Positions 37,001-46,014 of a DNA stretch of 64,000 nt are shown here, in pieces. Position numbers and translations under genes: made by a program. Source of the DNA: an uncultured Acidobacteriaceae bacterium (GTDB taxonomy: Bacteria > Acidobacteriota > Terriglobia > Terriglobales > Acidobacteriaceae); the NCBI GenBank assembly GCA_903911925.1, contig CAIWFH010000125.1:1-64000 (forward strand), in the 5' to 3' direction. Position 1 is the stretch's first letter; each line of letters opens with the position of its first letter. Below the pieces are notes generated by a model. It was not told the origin of the DNA and did not search any database. It worked only from the letters and a program-made list of their open reading frames with translations.

Positions 37001-37289
37001 CAAACGGCAACCCGGAGGCAACGAAGTTACCGTTGTTGTCGGTAGGGAAAGTGGCCTCAGTGCCGGTGCCGGTATTCGCGATGGTGACTAAGATGTGAGG
37101 AACGACAGCGCCTGATGGATCCGTGACCGTTCCCACAATTGTGCCGGTGTCAAATTGCGCCACGGCAGGAGCGTTCAGCATGAGAATCGCGGTCGCCAGG
37201 AATATAGCGGCGCTTGCCCGCCGGAGTGGGTTTAACGCGGGGAAGCAGTTCGTCTTTTGAATCCTTTGCAATCCAGCTGCAAAGATCAT
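34062..37289 (-). CDS. TonB-dependent receptor, Oar-like, with CarboxypepD_reg domain
   Basis: A 1075-residue outer-membrane receptor when started at ATG 37289, which has AGGAGG well placed; an upstream ATG at 37364 is not supported. After a signal peptide (ending NAPAVAQ), an Ig-like carboxypeptidase-regulatory domain (GTIVGTVTDPSGAVVP) occupies about 45-130, then a plug (LTSAQIGNLPVNGRDVSDFL) and a long barrel ending VQFSLRFLF. Such receptors are the main nutrient-uptake or surface-export barrels of acidobacteria. A good sigma-70 promoter lies 50 bases upstream. Substrate unknown; the glycoside hydrolases nearby suggest oligosaccharides. Confidence 0.92.
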   Translation of the reverse strand: MIFAAGLQRIQKTNCFPALNPLRRASAAIFLATAILMLNAPAVAQFDTGTIVGTVTDPSGAVVPHILVTIANTGTGTEATFPTDNNGNFVASGLPFGHYVVSATGPNFGKTSTQPVELHVGATVAVKLALKVAAASESVEVTGTATTVDISSSTAGTTLTSAQIGNLPVNGRDVSDFLEISPGSVGSTSFFQGSVNGLDNIFTGLNIKIDGQSASRGDVNGFLFTEGQEGARVTRSSVDSIEEIDFANSGYSAEGGFSLGPQMNIITKAGTNHFHGTAFEYFRNNALDARDYFVTGHKVPLKMNQFGGNLGGPFLRKKLFFFANYEGDRTHLTNPSPNYEVPSALVRSQFDPTLAPILAMMAPLPAGCELGSTTATCHYDTQFPDGTSYDLVFIPSNFPDIVREDTGAIRLDYHRGDKDSLMFRYNLNDSLTTYTYGLNEGQLSPQALRTQFGKFDETHTFSPTLLNEFSLGVNRFHSDTSSNTGQPFISISSFFTNLGSLPGANNFNQTNANTLPELFDNLTKTAGNHTLKAGAQFRLNRLNTWLRRLVAYDYYSFGSLETNFPFATQVNGTPGSIGNNSSNWDFYLQDDWRVNRRLTVNAGLRYDINTTWNVGHGDQQNFIYSSQTFGTPGANAYTPPRSDVAPRLGFSLDPFGKGKTVVHGYGGIFYMPLQPSPNTLADNMPANASISDTLFNLSIFGGTLDSISYPVVPTLLASNQNVIVFPSNPKDPYSTNWLFGIQQQIAKGTLLTVNYTGNKVQHTQAGVAFQAINLNPQSPNSNVPRPLSGTSPYQNENYLAGVLFSKYNALQAQVRSSVGHLTLEGNYAWSHEIDDQVNVFASFEDPLDPSHDIGNGDWDVRQNFTTSVLYNLPELEGSSPLTRQTIGGWQVSSILQTRTGLGQNVEVTNGFFGNYMRPDAVPGVPLKAANASWPNSSYNIDAFALEPGFNGVYGDPSTLGTVGRNTLRGPAYFQWDLSGMKNFPITTALKVQFRADIFNILNHPNFANIDTGICSAVSYPSATTAVCTPNTTRPGPIAGKNVGFGTASATIAGADTNQIGNGTARQVQFSLRFLF

Positions 37290-37341
37290 TCTGACCTCCT
37301 GAGTGTTTTCTGTCGTCTTCCTCCTTGCACAAGTGGAGCAG

Positions 37342-37371
37342 ATAATAACCTTTGTTTTCAACATAAGTCAA
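37342..37371 (-). promoter_or_regulatory. Sigma-70 promoter of the TonB-dependent receptor
   Basis: On the minus strand TTGACT (37366-37371) is separated by 18 bases from TATTAT (37342-37347). Transcription would begin near 37335, leaving a 45-base leader to the AGGAGG and ATG at 37289. Confidence 0.6.
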
Positions 37372-37464
37372 TCGCGGCACATGGTTCGCAAAGCAAACTA
37401 TCATCGTGAAATGCGCCTTGCATTATTGAGACTTGACTTGCATGCCGATGAAGACGTTCTCCGG

Positions 37465-37494
37465 TTGACAGAAGTCGAAAAGAAGAAATAGTTT
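37465..37494 (+). promoter_or_regulatory. Possible promoter for the DUF4185-like gene
   Basis: A perfect -35 TTGACA (37465-37470) is followed after 18 bases by TAGTTT, a weak -10. It lies about 100 bases before the TTG start at 37595. The surrounding interval 37290-37594 holds no gene. Confidence 0.35.
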
Positions 37495-37594
37495 GCCTTA
37501 TAAGAGAGATCTTCGCGGACATGAGGCGGTGGATTTGAAGTCGCCGGGCAACCTCGCCTCCATCCCGTAATTTGCCGTTTCCTGGGAGTCGCCT

Positions 37595-38713
37595 TTGACG
37601 CACCGCATCATCATCGGGCTGGCTTGGCTGGCGCTTGCAGCGTCGGCAGTCGGTTATTCGTGGGCCGGCAACTGCCGTCCGGAGTTTCCGCTGGAGCACG
37701 GCCACCCATTCAGCTGGCAGGGAGCCGACGATGCCTATTCGATCCCCTTGCCGGATGGGCGCGATGTGTGGATCTTTGGGGATACGCTCTACGGAGCCGT
37801 TCGGCTGGTGAAGGGAAATGAGCCGCGAATGACGCACAGCAGCATTGGGATTTCGAGTTGCGGCCCCGATGGCAGTTGGCATTTGAAGTACTTCATCAAG
37901 CGGGACAAGAAAGGGCAGGCGGCCAGCTTCTTTGTTCCGAAAGATCCTGTTCATTGGTACTGGGCCATGGATGGCTTTGCGGCTGGCGGAAACCTCTGGA
38001 TTACCCTGCTCTGCATCAAGCCGGCGACCCATCCTGAGCCGTGGGCCATGAACTTTGAAACGTGCGGTACCGACCTGGCGCGGATCGGCAATTCCCAGAA
38101 GGATCCCGATCACTGGGAGATTTCCTATTTCCCCCTGGTAGCAGATGGGGTCAAAGCATATCCTTCCGCGTCGGCTGTTGTGCAGGATGACTACGTATAT
38201 ATCTTTGCGCTGTATGAATCGGGCGAGCGGCCTTTGCTGGCGACGAGAATCCCCCTCAGTGGATTGAGCGAACCGCAGGCCCATCTCGAATACTTATCCG
38301 CGGAAGGGGCATGGGTAAAGGGATTCTCGCCGGAGCGCGCCAAAGTTATCATGCAAAAGGGCGCTACAGAGCTTTCGATCCGCTATCATCCGGAGTTGAA
38401 ACAATGGCTCGCGGTGCTGCTCGATCCGGCTTTCTTTTCAGAGAAGGTGCTGCTGCGCTCCGCGCCCAGCCTGATGGGACCCTGGACAGAAGGCGATATT
38501 ATCTATCGCATTCCCGAGATGCTGCCCGGGCCTAGGCGCGACAAGGATACGTTCTGCTACGCCGGAAAGGAACACCCGGAGCTTGAGCACCCAGGAGAAC
38601 TGCTGTTTACTTACGTTTGTAATACGATGGCCGTTCCCAAGCTTACGTCGGAGACAGATATCTACTTTCCCCAGGTTGTATCTCTTCCCATGCCTGACTC
38701 GGCACACAGATAG
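37595..38713 (+). CDS. DUF4185-like secreted protein
   Basis: A 372-residue exported protein with a signal peptide (cleavage near GYSWAG). The phrase QGADDAYSIPLPDGRDVWIFGDTLYG is close to the start of DUF4185 domains, five-bladed-propeller proteins related to glycoside hydrolase families 43 and 62. Later segments include YVYIFALYESGERP and LRSAPSLMGPWTEGDIIYRIP. Catalytic residues cannot be assigned. The start is TTG at 37595 with GGGAG six bases upstream. It stands alone between the receptor and the GH106-like gene and may act on a plant or microbial glycan. Confidence 0.72.
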   Translation: MTHRIIIGLAWLALAASAVGYSWAGNCRPEFPLEHGHPFSWQGADDAYSIPLPDGRDVWIFGDTLYGAVRLVKGNEPRMTHSSIGISSCGPDGSWHLKYFIKRDKKGQAASFFVPKDPVHWYWAMDGFAAGGNLWITLLCIKPATHPEPWAMNFETCGTDLARIGNSQKDPDHWEISYFPLVADGVKAYPSASAVVQDDYVYIFALYESGERPLLATRIPLSGLSEPQAHLEYLSAEGAWVKGFSPERAKVIMQKGATELSIRYHPELKQWLAVLLDPAFFSEKVLLRSAPSLMGPWTEGDIIYRIPEMLPGPRRDKDTFCYAGKEHPELEHPGELLFTYVCNTMAVPKLTSETDIYFPQVVSLPMPDSAHR

Positions 38714-38867
38714 ACTCCGCCAACCCTCTTTCTTTCCAACGGTCCCCGCGGGATTGACATCCCGGTAAGCCGTTCCGGCGGCAGCGGCGAATGACAATCA
38801 ATTCCACAACCAGAGGCGGGTTCAATTCAGCGATTGCCCTTTCTGCAAGCGGACACCCCGCTTTGTT

Positions 38868-39160
38868 GCCGGCTCAACTTCGCTGGGCACAAGAGTGCTG
38901 AATTCAGGCGGCCTGGCCACCCTGACGCTGGGCAAGCTGCCCGTAGGCTCAAACAGCATCAAGGCCAGCTATGCCGGCGACGGCAACTACAAGGCGGCTG
39001 CTTCGGCCGCGATCACGGTCACCATGTTCAAGGCATCGCAGAATTTCGCCTTCATGGCCCCAGCTAACGATACGGCTAGTCCTGCGCCCCCGGGGCAAGG
39101 TGACTTTCATGAACGGCGCCTGCACCACTCGGACCAGCCCAGTGCTTCTATGATTCAGGT
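38868..39160 (+). pseudogene. Decayed Ig-like (Big_3_5) domain fragment
   Basis: In one frame the sequence reads LNSGGLATLTLGKLPVGSNS, then IKASYAGDGNYKAAASAAITV, the typical end of a bacterial Ig-like domain 3. After the domain the frame is lost, and a different frame carries GKVTFMNGACTT, the usual start of the next domain. Neither has a start or continues. It is therefore the remnant of a multi-domain surface protein. It lies in the 557-base space between the DUF4185-like and GH106-like genes, which holds no other feature. Confidence 0.65.
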
Positions 39161-39270
39161 GAGTCCTACCCCATGACGTTTCGACCCTTGCGAAGAAAGG
39201 GCATGTCAATTGGAAGGACGGGGAGACCTGTACGGATATCTCCGGCGCAGGTTCAGGAGGTATGGCCTTG

Positions 39271-42105
39271 ATGTTCTGTGTTCCGGTTCCAAACAACGGG
39301 TTGAGCCAGCGCATGCTGACGCCAAGGGCCATGCTGGTGCTGCTTGCACTCGGTCTGACAGTCAGCCTGCCCATGGCAGCTCAAGCGGACGTGAGCCTGG
39401 CCGAGCAGCATCGCCTCTTTGCCGATCCACCGGATTCCAGCCGCATCATGATGCGCTGGTGGTGGTTTGGGCCGGCGGCAACCAAACCCGAACTGACGCG
39501 CGAACTGGAAGAGATGAAGGCTGCGGGAATCGGCGGCGTGGAGATCGCCAACCTCTATCCACTGGCTCTTGACGACAAGTCTACCGGGTTCAAAAACACG
39601 CCGTTTCTTTCGCCGGAGCACCTGGAGGCGCTGCATTTTGCCGCCCAGGAGGCGCGCCGGTTGGGACTCCGGATGGATGTGACGCTTTGCAGCGGCTGGC
39701 CGTTCGGGGGCGGGCATATTCCGGTCACCGAGGCAGCAGGAGAGCTGCGCGTCGAGTCGCGCAGTATAGAACCGGGTACGGTGTCTGCGCAGGCTCCGTT
39801 TGTGGATTCGGGCGAAGAGTGGATCGCGGGATTTCTGCTGCCGAACCCCGCAGACAAGGATGCGATTGCTGGCTCAGAATCGCTTGCCGCGCCAGTTTCA
39901 GGCCGGTACAGCTTCCCCCCGTCGGCGCAGACGCGCACACTGATATCGTTCCTGTCGAGCCGCACCGGCATGATGGTCAAGCGCCCGTCGGTGGGGGCGG
40001 CAGGCTTTGTTCTCGATCACTACGACCGGGCCGCAACCGAGGAGCACCTGCATGCGGTTGGCGACCGGCTGCTCTCTGCCTTTGGCGATCAGCCGCCGTA
40101 TGCGGTCTTCAGCGACAGCCTCGAGGTCTACGCGTCCGATTGGAGCCCTGCGCTGCTGGCTGAGTTCCAGCGGCGGCGCGGCTACGATCTGCGCCCCCTT
40201 CTGCCGGCGCTGGTGATGGATTCCGGCCCGGAAACTGCCGCGATTCGCCACGACTGGGGCAGGACGCTTACCGAAATGGCAGACGAGAACTTTCTCACTC
40301 CAATTGAGGATTGGGCAAAAGGGCACGGGACTCAATTTCGTGCACAGGTTTACGGATTTCCGCCGGTAACTTTGTGGAGCAACCGGCTGGCGGATTTGCC
40401 CGAGGGAGAAGGCAAGGCGACTTTTAACATGTGGCGTGAGTTCTCAGATACGCGCTGGGCCGCGTCTGCAGGTCACCTTTTTCACAGGCCGGTGATTTCT
40501 TCAGAGACCTGGACGTGGCTGCACTCGCCGGCATTCCGCGCCACTCCGCTGGATATGAAGGCAGAGGCGGACTTGCATTTTCTTCAGGGAATCAACCAGC
40601 TTGTGGGACATGGCTGGCCGTACTCGCCAGAGACTGCGGGCGAACCGGGATGGCGCATGTATGCGGCCGCGGCGCTGAATGAGCATAACCCCTGGTTTTT
40701 TGCCATGCCCGAGCTGACCCGCTACCTGCAGAGGGTAAGCTATGCGCTGCGGCTTGGGGAGCCTGCAAACGATGTCGCCTTGCTGTTGCCGAACGACGAT
40801 GTCTGGGCTTCGTTTTCGGCTCGATTGCAGACGCGGCGATCACCCACGTCCTCTGCGGGATTCGATGAATCGGGATCGAATGTGAGCATCGACGAATCGA
40901 TGGACAAATTCCTGGGAAAGCAGGTGATTGCGCAGGTTCTCGATGCCGGATTCAATCTCGACCTTATTGACGCCGACGCCATCGACGCAGTGGGAATTCC
41001 GTATCGAGTGCTCATCCTTCCCGCGGTTGACAGGTTGCCTGTATCGACCTACGAGAAGATTCTCAACTTTGCGCGCCGAGGCGGAATCGTGATTGCGACG
41101 CGGCGCAAACCGGCAACCGCGCCCGGCTTGATGAAAGCCGAGCAGGATTCTGCGCGGCTGGCAGAGATCTCGCAAGCACTCTTCAATGGCGACTTGCCTT
41201 TAGCCCATTTCATTGAAGATGAAAGTACTCTGGGTGCCGCGCTTGCGAGCTATACGGCGCCCGACCTCAAGCTTTCCCCAGCAACTCCGGAGATTGGGTT
41301 CATCCATCGCAGGCTGCGCGGCGGGAACCTGTATTTTGTCGCCAACACATCGAACGAGAGGAAGCACGTGAAGGCACATTTTCGCGATGCCGCTGCTCAT
41401 GCGGAAAACTGGGATGCCTTTACGGGCGAGATCTCAGGGCTGGCGAACCCGCAGAACATCGATCTCGAACTGGAGCCCTATGAGTCGCGGCTGATCTTCC
41501 TGTCCGATACAGCAACGGCCGCCGCGCCGCATCGGAACAAGGCAGTGAAGCTTGTAGCGGATCTCTCGCGGCAATGGAATGTCACGTTCGGCGAGGGCCA
41601 GCCGACAGTGGAAATGGATCGGCTGTCGTCCTGGAGCGACGACGAAAAGACGAGGTTCTATTCGGGGCGCGCAACGTATGAGAAGAACTTTGATCTGCCT
41701 CCAGGAAGCGTGCGGCCCGGAACGAGCCTTGTTCTCGACTTTGGGCCTGGGACGCGGGAGCCGCTTCCCTCGCCGCCCGGCCCGAACAACATGCGCGCTT
41801 ATCTTGTGCCTCCCATTCGCGAGGCTGCCGAGGTCTACGTCAACGGCAAGTTGGCCGGAGACGTGTGGCGTCCGCCGTTTTGCCTCGATGTGGCCCGGTT
41901 TGTTCATGAGGGCAAAAACGATCTCCGCGTAGTTGTAAGCAACACCGCGATCAACGAGCTTGCAGGCCATCCACAGCCCGGTTACCGCCTGCTTTGGGAC
42001 CGCTACGGGATGCTCTTCATGCCCCAGGACATGGAAAACCTCGTCCCGCTTCCGTCGGGAATTCTGGGACCGGTCAAACTGATGGAATCAACTCCGGCTG
42101 AGTAA
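39271..42105 (+). CDS. GH106-like glycoside hydrolase (alpha-L-rhamnosidase type)
   Basis: About 944 residues with a signal peptide ending near PMAAQA. Early motifs SRIMMRWWWFGPAATKPELT and EEMKAAGIGGVEIANLYP match the N-terminal barrel of the PF17132 / GH106 family, which cleaves rhamnose from plant glycans. A beta-sandwich with VYVNGKLAGDVWRPPFCLD closes the protein. The AGGAGG at 39255-39260 fits ATG 39271 best; an ATG at 39262 and another at 39313 (closer to the signal peptide) are in frame. The aldo/keto reductase gene follows 157 bases later. Confidence 0.82.
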   Translation: MFCVPVPNNGLSQRMLTPRAMLVLLALGLTVSLPMAAQADVSLAEQHRLFADPPDSSRIMMRWWWFGPAATKPELTRELEEMKAAGIGGVEIANLYPLALDDKSTGFKNTPFLSPEHLEALHFAAQEARRLGLRMDVTLCSGWPFGGGHIPVTEAAGELRVESRSIEPGTVSAQAPFVDSGEEWIAGFLLPNPADKDAIAGSESLAAPVSGRYSFPPSAQTRTLISFLSSRTGMMVKRPSVGAAGFVLDHYDRAATEEHLHAVGDRLLSAFGDQPPYAVFSDSLEVYASDWSPALLAEFQRRRGYDLRPLLPALVMDSGPETAAIRHDWGRTLTEMADENFLTPIEDWAKGHGTQFRAQVYGFPPVTLWSNRLADLPEGEGKATFNMWREFSDTRWAASAGHLFHRPVISSETWTWLHSPAFRATPLDMKAEADLHFLQGINQLVGHGWPYSPETAGEPGWRMYAAAALNEHNPWFFAMPELTRYLQRVSYALRLGEPANDVALLLPNDDVWASFSARLQTRRSPTSSAGFDESGSNVSIDESMDKFLGKQVIAQVLDAGFNLDLIDADAIDAVGIPYRVLILPAVDRLPVSTYEKILNFARRGGIVIATRRKPATAPGLMKAEQDSARLAEISQALFNGDLPLAHFIEDESTLGAALASYTAPDLKLSPATPEIGFIHRRLRGGNLYFVANTSNERKHVKAHFRDAAAHAENWDAFTGEISGLANPQNIDLELEPYESRLIFLSDTATAAAPHRNKAVKLVADLSRQWNVTFGEGQPTVEMDRLSSWSDDEKTRFYSGRATYEKNFDLPPGSVRPGTSLVLDFGPGTREPLPSPPGPNNMRAYLVPPIREAAEVYVNGKLAGDVWRPPFCLDVARFVHEGKNDLRVVVSNTAINELAGHPQPGYRLLWDRYGMLFMPQDMENLVPLPSGILGPVKLMESTPAE

Positions 42106-42262
42106 CTAAAGCCCCGCCCACGCGCGCTCGGAATTCCGCGGCGATGATCGATGGATGTCCGGAATCGCGTGGAACCGCGAGATTCGGACATGAAGCACTC
42201 TTCATCTAATGTTGAATATGCACGGCCACTTCATTTGATGAACAGACATGGGAGAATCAAGA

Positions 42263-43156
42263 ATGACGAAACAGGCGAACCTTGGCGGTACGTTTGCATT
42301 CCCTGGCACCACAATGACCGTGAACCGTATGGGCTATGGCGCCATGCAGCTTGCCGGGCGGGATGGCGGCAAACTGGTGTGGGGGCCGCCGCGCGACGTT
42401 TCCGGGGCGATCGCCGTCTTGCGCGAGGCCATAGCCTCCGGCGTGAACCACATTGATACAAGCGACTTTTACGGTCCGCACATTACCAATCAACTGATCA
42501 AGCAGGCGCTGCATCCGTACCCAGGCGATCTGGTGATCGTGACCAAGGTGGGCGCGCGCCGCGGCGCAGACGGCTCATGGCCGCACGCTCTCTCGCGCCA
42601 GGAGATTATCGATGCCGTGCATGACAATCTGCGAAATCTCGGCCTTGATACGCTCGATGTGGTCAATCTCCGTCTGGGCGGATTGACGGGGCCAACAGAT
42701 GAACCGTTCCAGGAACCACTCACCGCGCTCGTCGAATTGAAACAGCAGGGCCTGATCAGGCACCTCGGACTCAGTACCGTCTCTCCGCGGCAGTTGGCCG
42801 AGGCGCAGGCCATCACAGACATTGTGTGCGTGCAGAACTTCTACAACGTGGCCCAGCGCACCGATGACGGATTCATCGACGCTCTTGCCGCTGCGGGCAT
42901 TGCATATGTGCCTTACTTCCCACTGGGAGGATTCTCCCCGCTGCAATCATCCAAGCTTGACGATGTTGCTGCATCGCTCGATGCCACACCGATGCAGGTG
43001 GCGCTGGCGTGGCTCCTGCGCCGGTCTTCGAACATGCTGCTGATTCCCGGCACATCGTCGCCAGAACATTTGCGCGAAAATCTCAAGGCCGCAACACTGG
43101 AATTGACTGACGAAGCTCTGGCAATTCTCGACAGCATTGGCGTCGAGGCCGAGTAG
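42263..43156 (+). CDS. Aldo/keto reductase
   Basis: A 297-residue NAD(P)H-dependent oxidoreductase with a (beta/alpha)8 barrel. The active-site Asp and Tyr are in NHIDTSDFYG, the Lys in VIVTKVG, while the family His is replaced: the strand reads DVVNLRLGG where DxxxxH is usual, so catalysis may be altered. The cofactor end is LIPGTSSPEHLREN. ATG 42263 is used because GGGAG is eight bases upstream; an ATG at 42248 is in frame. It may process sugars or aldehydes released by the adjacent hydrolase. Confidence 0.9.
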   Translation: MTKQANLGGTFAFPGTTMTVNRMGYGAMQLAGRDGGKLVWGPPRDVSGAIAVLREAIASGVNHIDTSDFYGPHITNQLIKQALHPYPGDLVIVTKVGARRGADGSWPHALSRQEIIDAVHDNLRNLGLDTLDVVNLRLGGLTGPTDEPFQEPLTALVELKQQGLIRHLGLSTVSPRQLAEAQAITDIVCVQNFYNVAQRTDDGFIDALAAAGIAYVPYFPLGGFSPLQSSKLDDVAASLDATPMQVALAWLLRRSSNMLLIPGTSSPEHLRENLKAATLELTDEALAILDSIGVEAE

Positions 43157-43196
43157 AAAGTAACTCCAAAGCAAGTTTGAATCCTGCCATGGACCG

Positions 43197-45482
43197 TTAT
43201 TGCGATGGCGAACTGGCTGATGAAATCTGTGGGATTCTGGAGACTGTTTCCAACTCAGTGGCCAGACGTTCGACGAAGCCGGCTTCGTCTTCGATGGCGT
43301 GGGCCACAAGAACGATATCAGCTTCGGCATCGGCGTATCGGCGCTCTTCAATTGCTTCACGCGGTCCCGGCAATGTCTTGGCGCCGTAACCGGTATACCA
43401 GCCGGGTGCATAAATGAGATGCTTCATCCACGGACGGCGTGGGAGGCCCTGGGCACTGGTGAGCTTTCGCTCGGCCTGCGTCAGCTCTTCATTGAGAGTC
43501 TGCAAGGTGGCAGCGGGGAGAGTTTTCCTGTTTGCTTCGGCGCGGGCTTTGCCGTAGTGCGCGGCAGCATTGTCCAAGGCCGCCAAGGCATTGTCGAGCG
43601 GCGCAAAGTTGAGGAATGGCGGGGGCTCCAGTGCAGGCGGAGCAACCATTGGATGTCTGGGATCGCTCGTGAGCTTATAAGCACTGAGTTCAAGCGCGGC
43701 TTTGCGATCGGCGGCTTCGGTGCGCCGCGCTTCAAGCAGGGCTTTCACTTCAGTGGTGTAGACGTGGAGCGTATCGGCCAGCGAAGTGAAGTCATAGGGC
43801 AGCAGATCGGCCTGGGCCATGCGAAGCACCAGTGTGCCGTCGGTCTGGGCCATGGCGCGCCCATAGGCGAATGTGGTGTCGGAAAAGTGGGTGTACCAAT
43901 AATAGTCGTCGTAGATGGAGTGGTAGATGCCGCCGTCATCTTCTCCGCCATAGCTTACGTTCAGCGAGGCGATGCCCAGGTGATCGAGGAATGCGGCGTA
44001 ATCGGAGCCGGAGCCTAGCGCGCCGATACGCAGATCGCTGCGGGTGGCAGCCTCTTTGCGCTTCTGCGGCTCGCCACGAAGAACGCTGGCGGCCTGCGAG
44101 CGCTGCCAGACGGAAACCTGCGTCTCAGGATCTTCAATCGTCCTGGCAACCTCGTTGACCAGCGGCTCAAGCGAATGCGATCCCTCGGCGAACAGGTAAC
44201 CGCGGCCGTTGGAGTCGCTGTTGATGTAAATGGCCGCATGCTTGCGAAGTTCGTCGGCATGCTGCTCAGCCCACTCGGTTGAGCCCAGCAGCATAGGCTC
44301 TTCACCATCCCAGGACATGTAGATGATGGTCCTTTTCGGCTTCCAGCCCGACTGGGCCAGTTGGCCGAGTGAACGGGCTTCTTCAAGAAGCGCCACCTGG
44401 CCGGAGACGGGATCTTCCGCGCCATTGACCCAGGCGTCGTGGTGATTGGCTCGCAACACCCACACATCCGGCTCTTCAGAGCCGCGCATGGTGGCGATAA
44501 CATCGTAGACCGGCTTCAGGTCCCAGTTGAATGCAAGCTGAAGGTGGACCTTGGCAACGCTTGGGCCTATGCGGTAGGTCAACGGCAGCGCGCCGCGCCA
44601 GTTTTCGGGAGCTACGGGGCCTTCGAGCGCGGCCAGCAGCGGCTGCGCGTCGGAATAAGAGATGGGCAGCACCGGGATCTTCGGCATGGAAGGCGCGTCT
44701 TCGCGCCTCAGCCGCTTTGCGTCCGCCGTTGCGCCGATACCGGGTGTCAAGGGGTCGCCCGGATAGAGCGGTGCGTCAAGCACGCTGCCTCGCTGAGCGC
44801 CATCGGCGGGGCGCATGGGGCCTTCAGGGAAAACTGCATCGCGGGCGTAGCCGTCATCGGCGGGGTCGGAGTAGATGATGCAACCCAGGGCGCCATGCTC
44901 GGCGGCCAGTTTGGGCTTGACCCCGCGCCAGGAGCGGCCATAGCGGGCGAGCACAATGGCGCCTTTCACTGAGATTCCGTAGCGGGCCAACTGTTCATAG
45001 TCTTCGGTCACGCCGTAGTTCACGTAGACGAGTGGGGCCGTCACATCGCCGTCGGGCGAGTACGCGTTGTAGGTTGGCAGTTGCTCGGCTTTCTGGTTGC
45101 TGGTGGGGTCGGCGGCGAGTGCAGGCTCTTCGAGCATGGCGCGAAAGCTGCCCATTGCAAGCAGGCGCGTTTTGGGCGTGGGGAAGAGAACTTCGAAGGT
45201 CTCGATGTGCGCGTCCCAACCCCACTGCTTGTACTGGGCCAGAATCCAATCGGCATTCTGCTTGTCGTAGGGCGAGCCGACATGATGCGGCCGCGCGCTG
45301 AGCAACTGCATGTTGGCTCGCATGCGCTCAGGGTCGGGAATCGCTTGAAACCGCTTTTCAAGATCGAGTTCGACCTTCGCGCTGGCTGGAGTGAATCCAA
45401 GCATCGAAGTTTGATTTGGTTGCTGGGCCGAAAGAGCAGTCAAAAGGCAAAGTGCGGATAGGCAGATCGTCGCGTGGCGCAA
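43197..45482 (-). CDS. M28-family zinc carboxypeptidase, glutamate carboxypeptidase II-like
   Basis: A 761-residue exported peptidase (signal peptide ending near ALSAQQ). The PA insert lies around 150-250 (PLVYVNYG, GAIVLARYG). The co-catalytic zinc ligands are in ANHHDAWVNGAEDPVSG, WDGEEPMLLGSTEWAE, INSDSNGRGY and YHSIYDDYYW. A transferrin-receptor-like dimerisation domain ends the protein. Together these give the full GCPII/NAALADase layout; it probably trims acidic peptides in the periplasm. The start is TTG at 45482 with GAGGAG just upstream. Convergent with the aldo/keto reductase. Confidence 0.93.
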   Translation of the reverse strand: MRHATICLSALCLLTALSAQQPNQTSMLGFTPASAKVELDLEKRFQAIPDPERMRANMQLLSARPHHVGSPYDKQNADWILAQYKQWGWDAHIETFEVLFPTPKTRLLAMGSFRAMLEEPALAADPTSNQKAEQLPTYNAYSPDGDVTAPLVYVNYGVTEDYEQLARYGISVKGAIVLARYGRSWRGVKPKLAAEHGALGCIIYSDPADDGYARDAVFPEGPMRPADGAQRGSVLDAPLYPGDPLTPGIGATADAKRLRREDAPSMPKIPVLPISYSDAQPLLAALEGPVAPENWRGALPLTYRIGPSVAKVHLQLAFNWDLKPVYDVIATMRGSEEPDVWVLRANHHDAWVNGAEDPVSGQVALLEEARSLGQLAQSGWKPKRTIIYMSWDGEEPMLLGSTEWAEQHADELRKHAAIYINSDSNGRGYLFAEGSHSLEPLVNEVARTIEDPETQVSVWQRSQAASVLRGEPQKRKEAATRSDLRIGALGSGSDYAAFLDHLGIASLNVSYGGEDDGGIYHSIYDDYYWYTHFSDTTFAYGRAMAQTDGTLVLRMAQADLLPYDFTSLADTLHVYTTEVKALLEARRTEAADRKAALELSAYKLTSDPRHPMVAPPALEPPPFLNFAPLDNALAALDNAAAHYGKARAEANRKTLPAATLQTLNEELTQAERKLTSAQGLPRRPWMKHLIYAPGWYTGYGAKTLPGPREAIEERRYADAEADIVLVAHAIEDEAGFVERLATELETVSRIPQISSASSPSQ

Positions 45483-45718
45483 TGTCTCTCCTCAGTGACT
45501 CAAGGCTAAACTCTGATTCCGGGATTCCGGTTTTGCTTTCTTGTCTACAGGTCAATATACCTTCAAGGGCTTAAGGAATCGCAAGCGCGCGTCAACCCGT
45601 CGGGTGTGGCAGGGGATCGATTATCGAGAATGGAGAGATGCTTGGCGAACAATGCAAGTAACTGACTATTTATTGTGATGAGCCTGTGGAGTTGGTTTTC
45701 TATTTATCTATTTTCTAG

Positions 45719-45808
45719 TGGCGGAGAGAGTGGGATTCGAACCCACGTTAGAGTTGCCCCTAAACACGCTTTCCAAGCGTGCGCCTTCAGCCACTCGGCC
45801 ATCTCTCC
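45719..45808 (-). tRNA. tRNA-Ser (GGA)
   Basis: A 90-nt class II tRNA with encoded CCA. Acceptor GGAGAGA pairs with TCTCTCC, the anticodon loop in CTTGGAAAG reads GGA, there is a long variable arm (TTAGGGGCAACTCTAA region) and the T-loop is GTTCGAATC. A short open frame on the same strand (45708-45890) is only the tRNA translated. Confidence 0.97.
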
Positions 45809-46014
45809 ATCTGGTGGTCAATCTATATGAATTTAACATATCCGGGTGCTGCCGCGAGCGCATGGGTTGCCTGTCGCAAACAGTTGGCAATGCATTTCTT
45901 CCCTGGGATGAAATCGTTTACATGGCAAAGGCCACTGGTTTATAGTTTGGGCGTGCTCGTCGCGCGTGATTCTGCGGAGGTTAGCGTCGAGAATCCACTT
46001 TGAAGAGGAAGCCG

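Noticed and set aside
34062..37289. SusCD-type polysaccharide utilisation locus
   Set aside because: The receptor is Oar-like with no SusD lipoprotein beside it, so the nearby hydrolases do not make a Bacteroidetes-style locus.
45708..45890. 60-residue minus-strand open frame
   Set aside because: It is the tRNA-Ser gene read as protein, a common annotation artefact.
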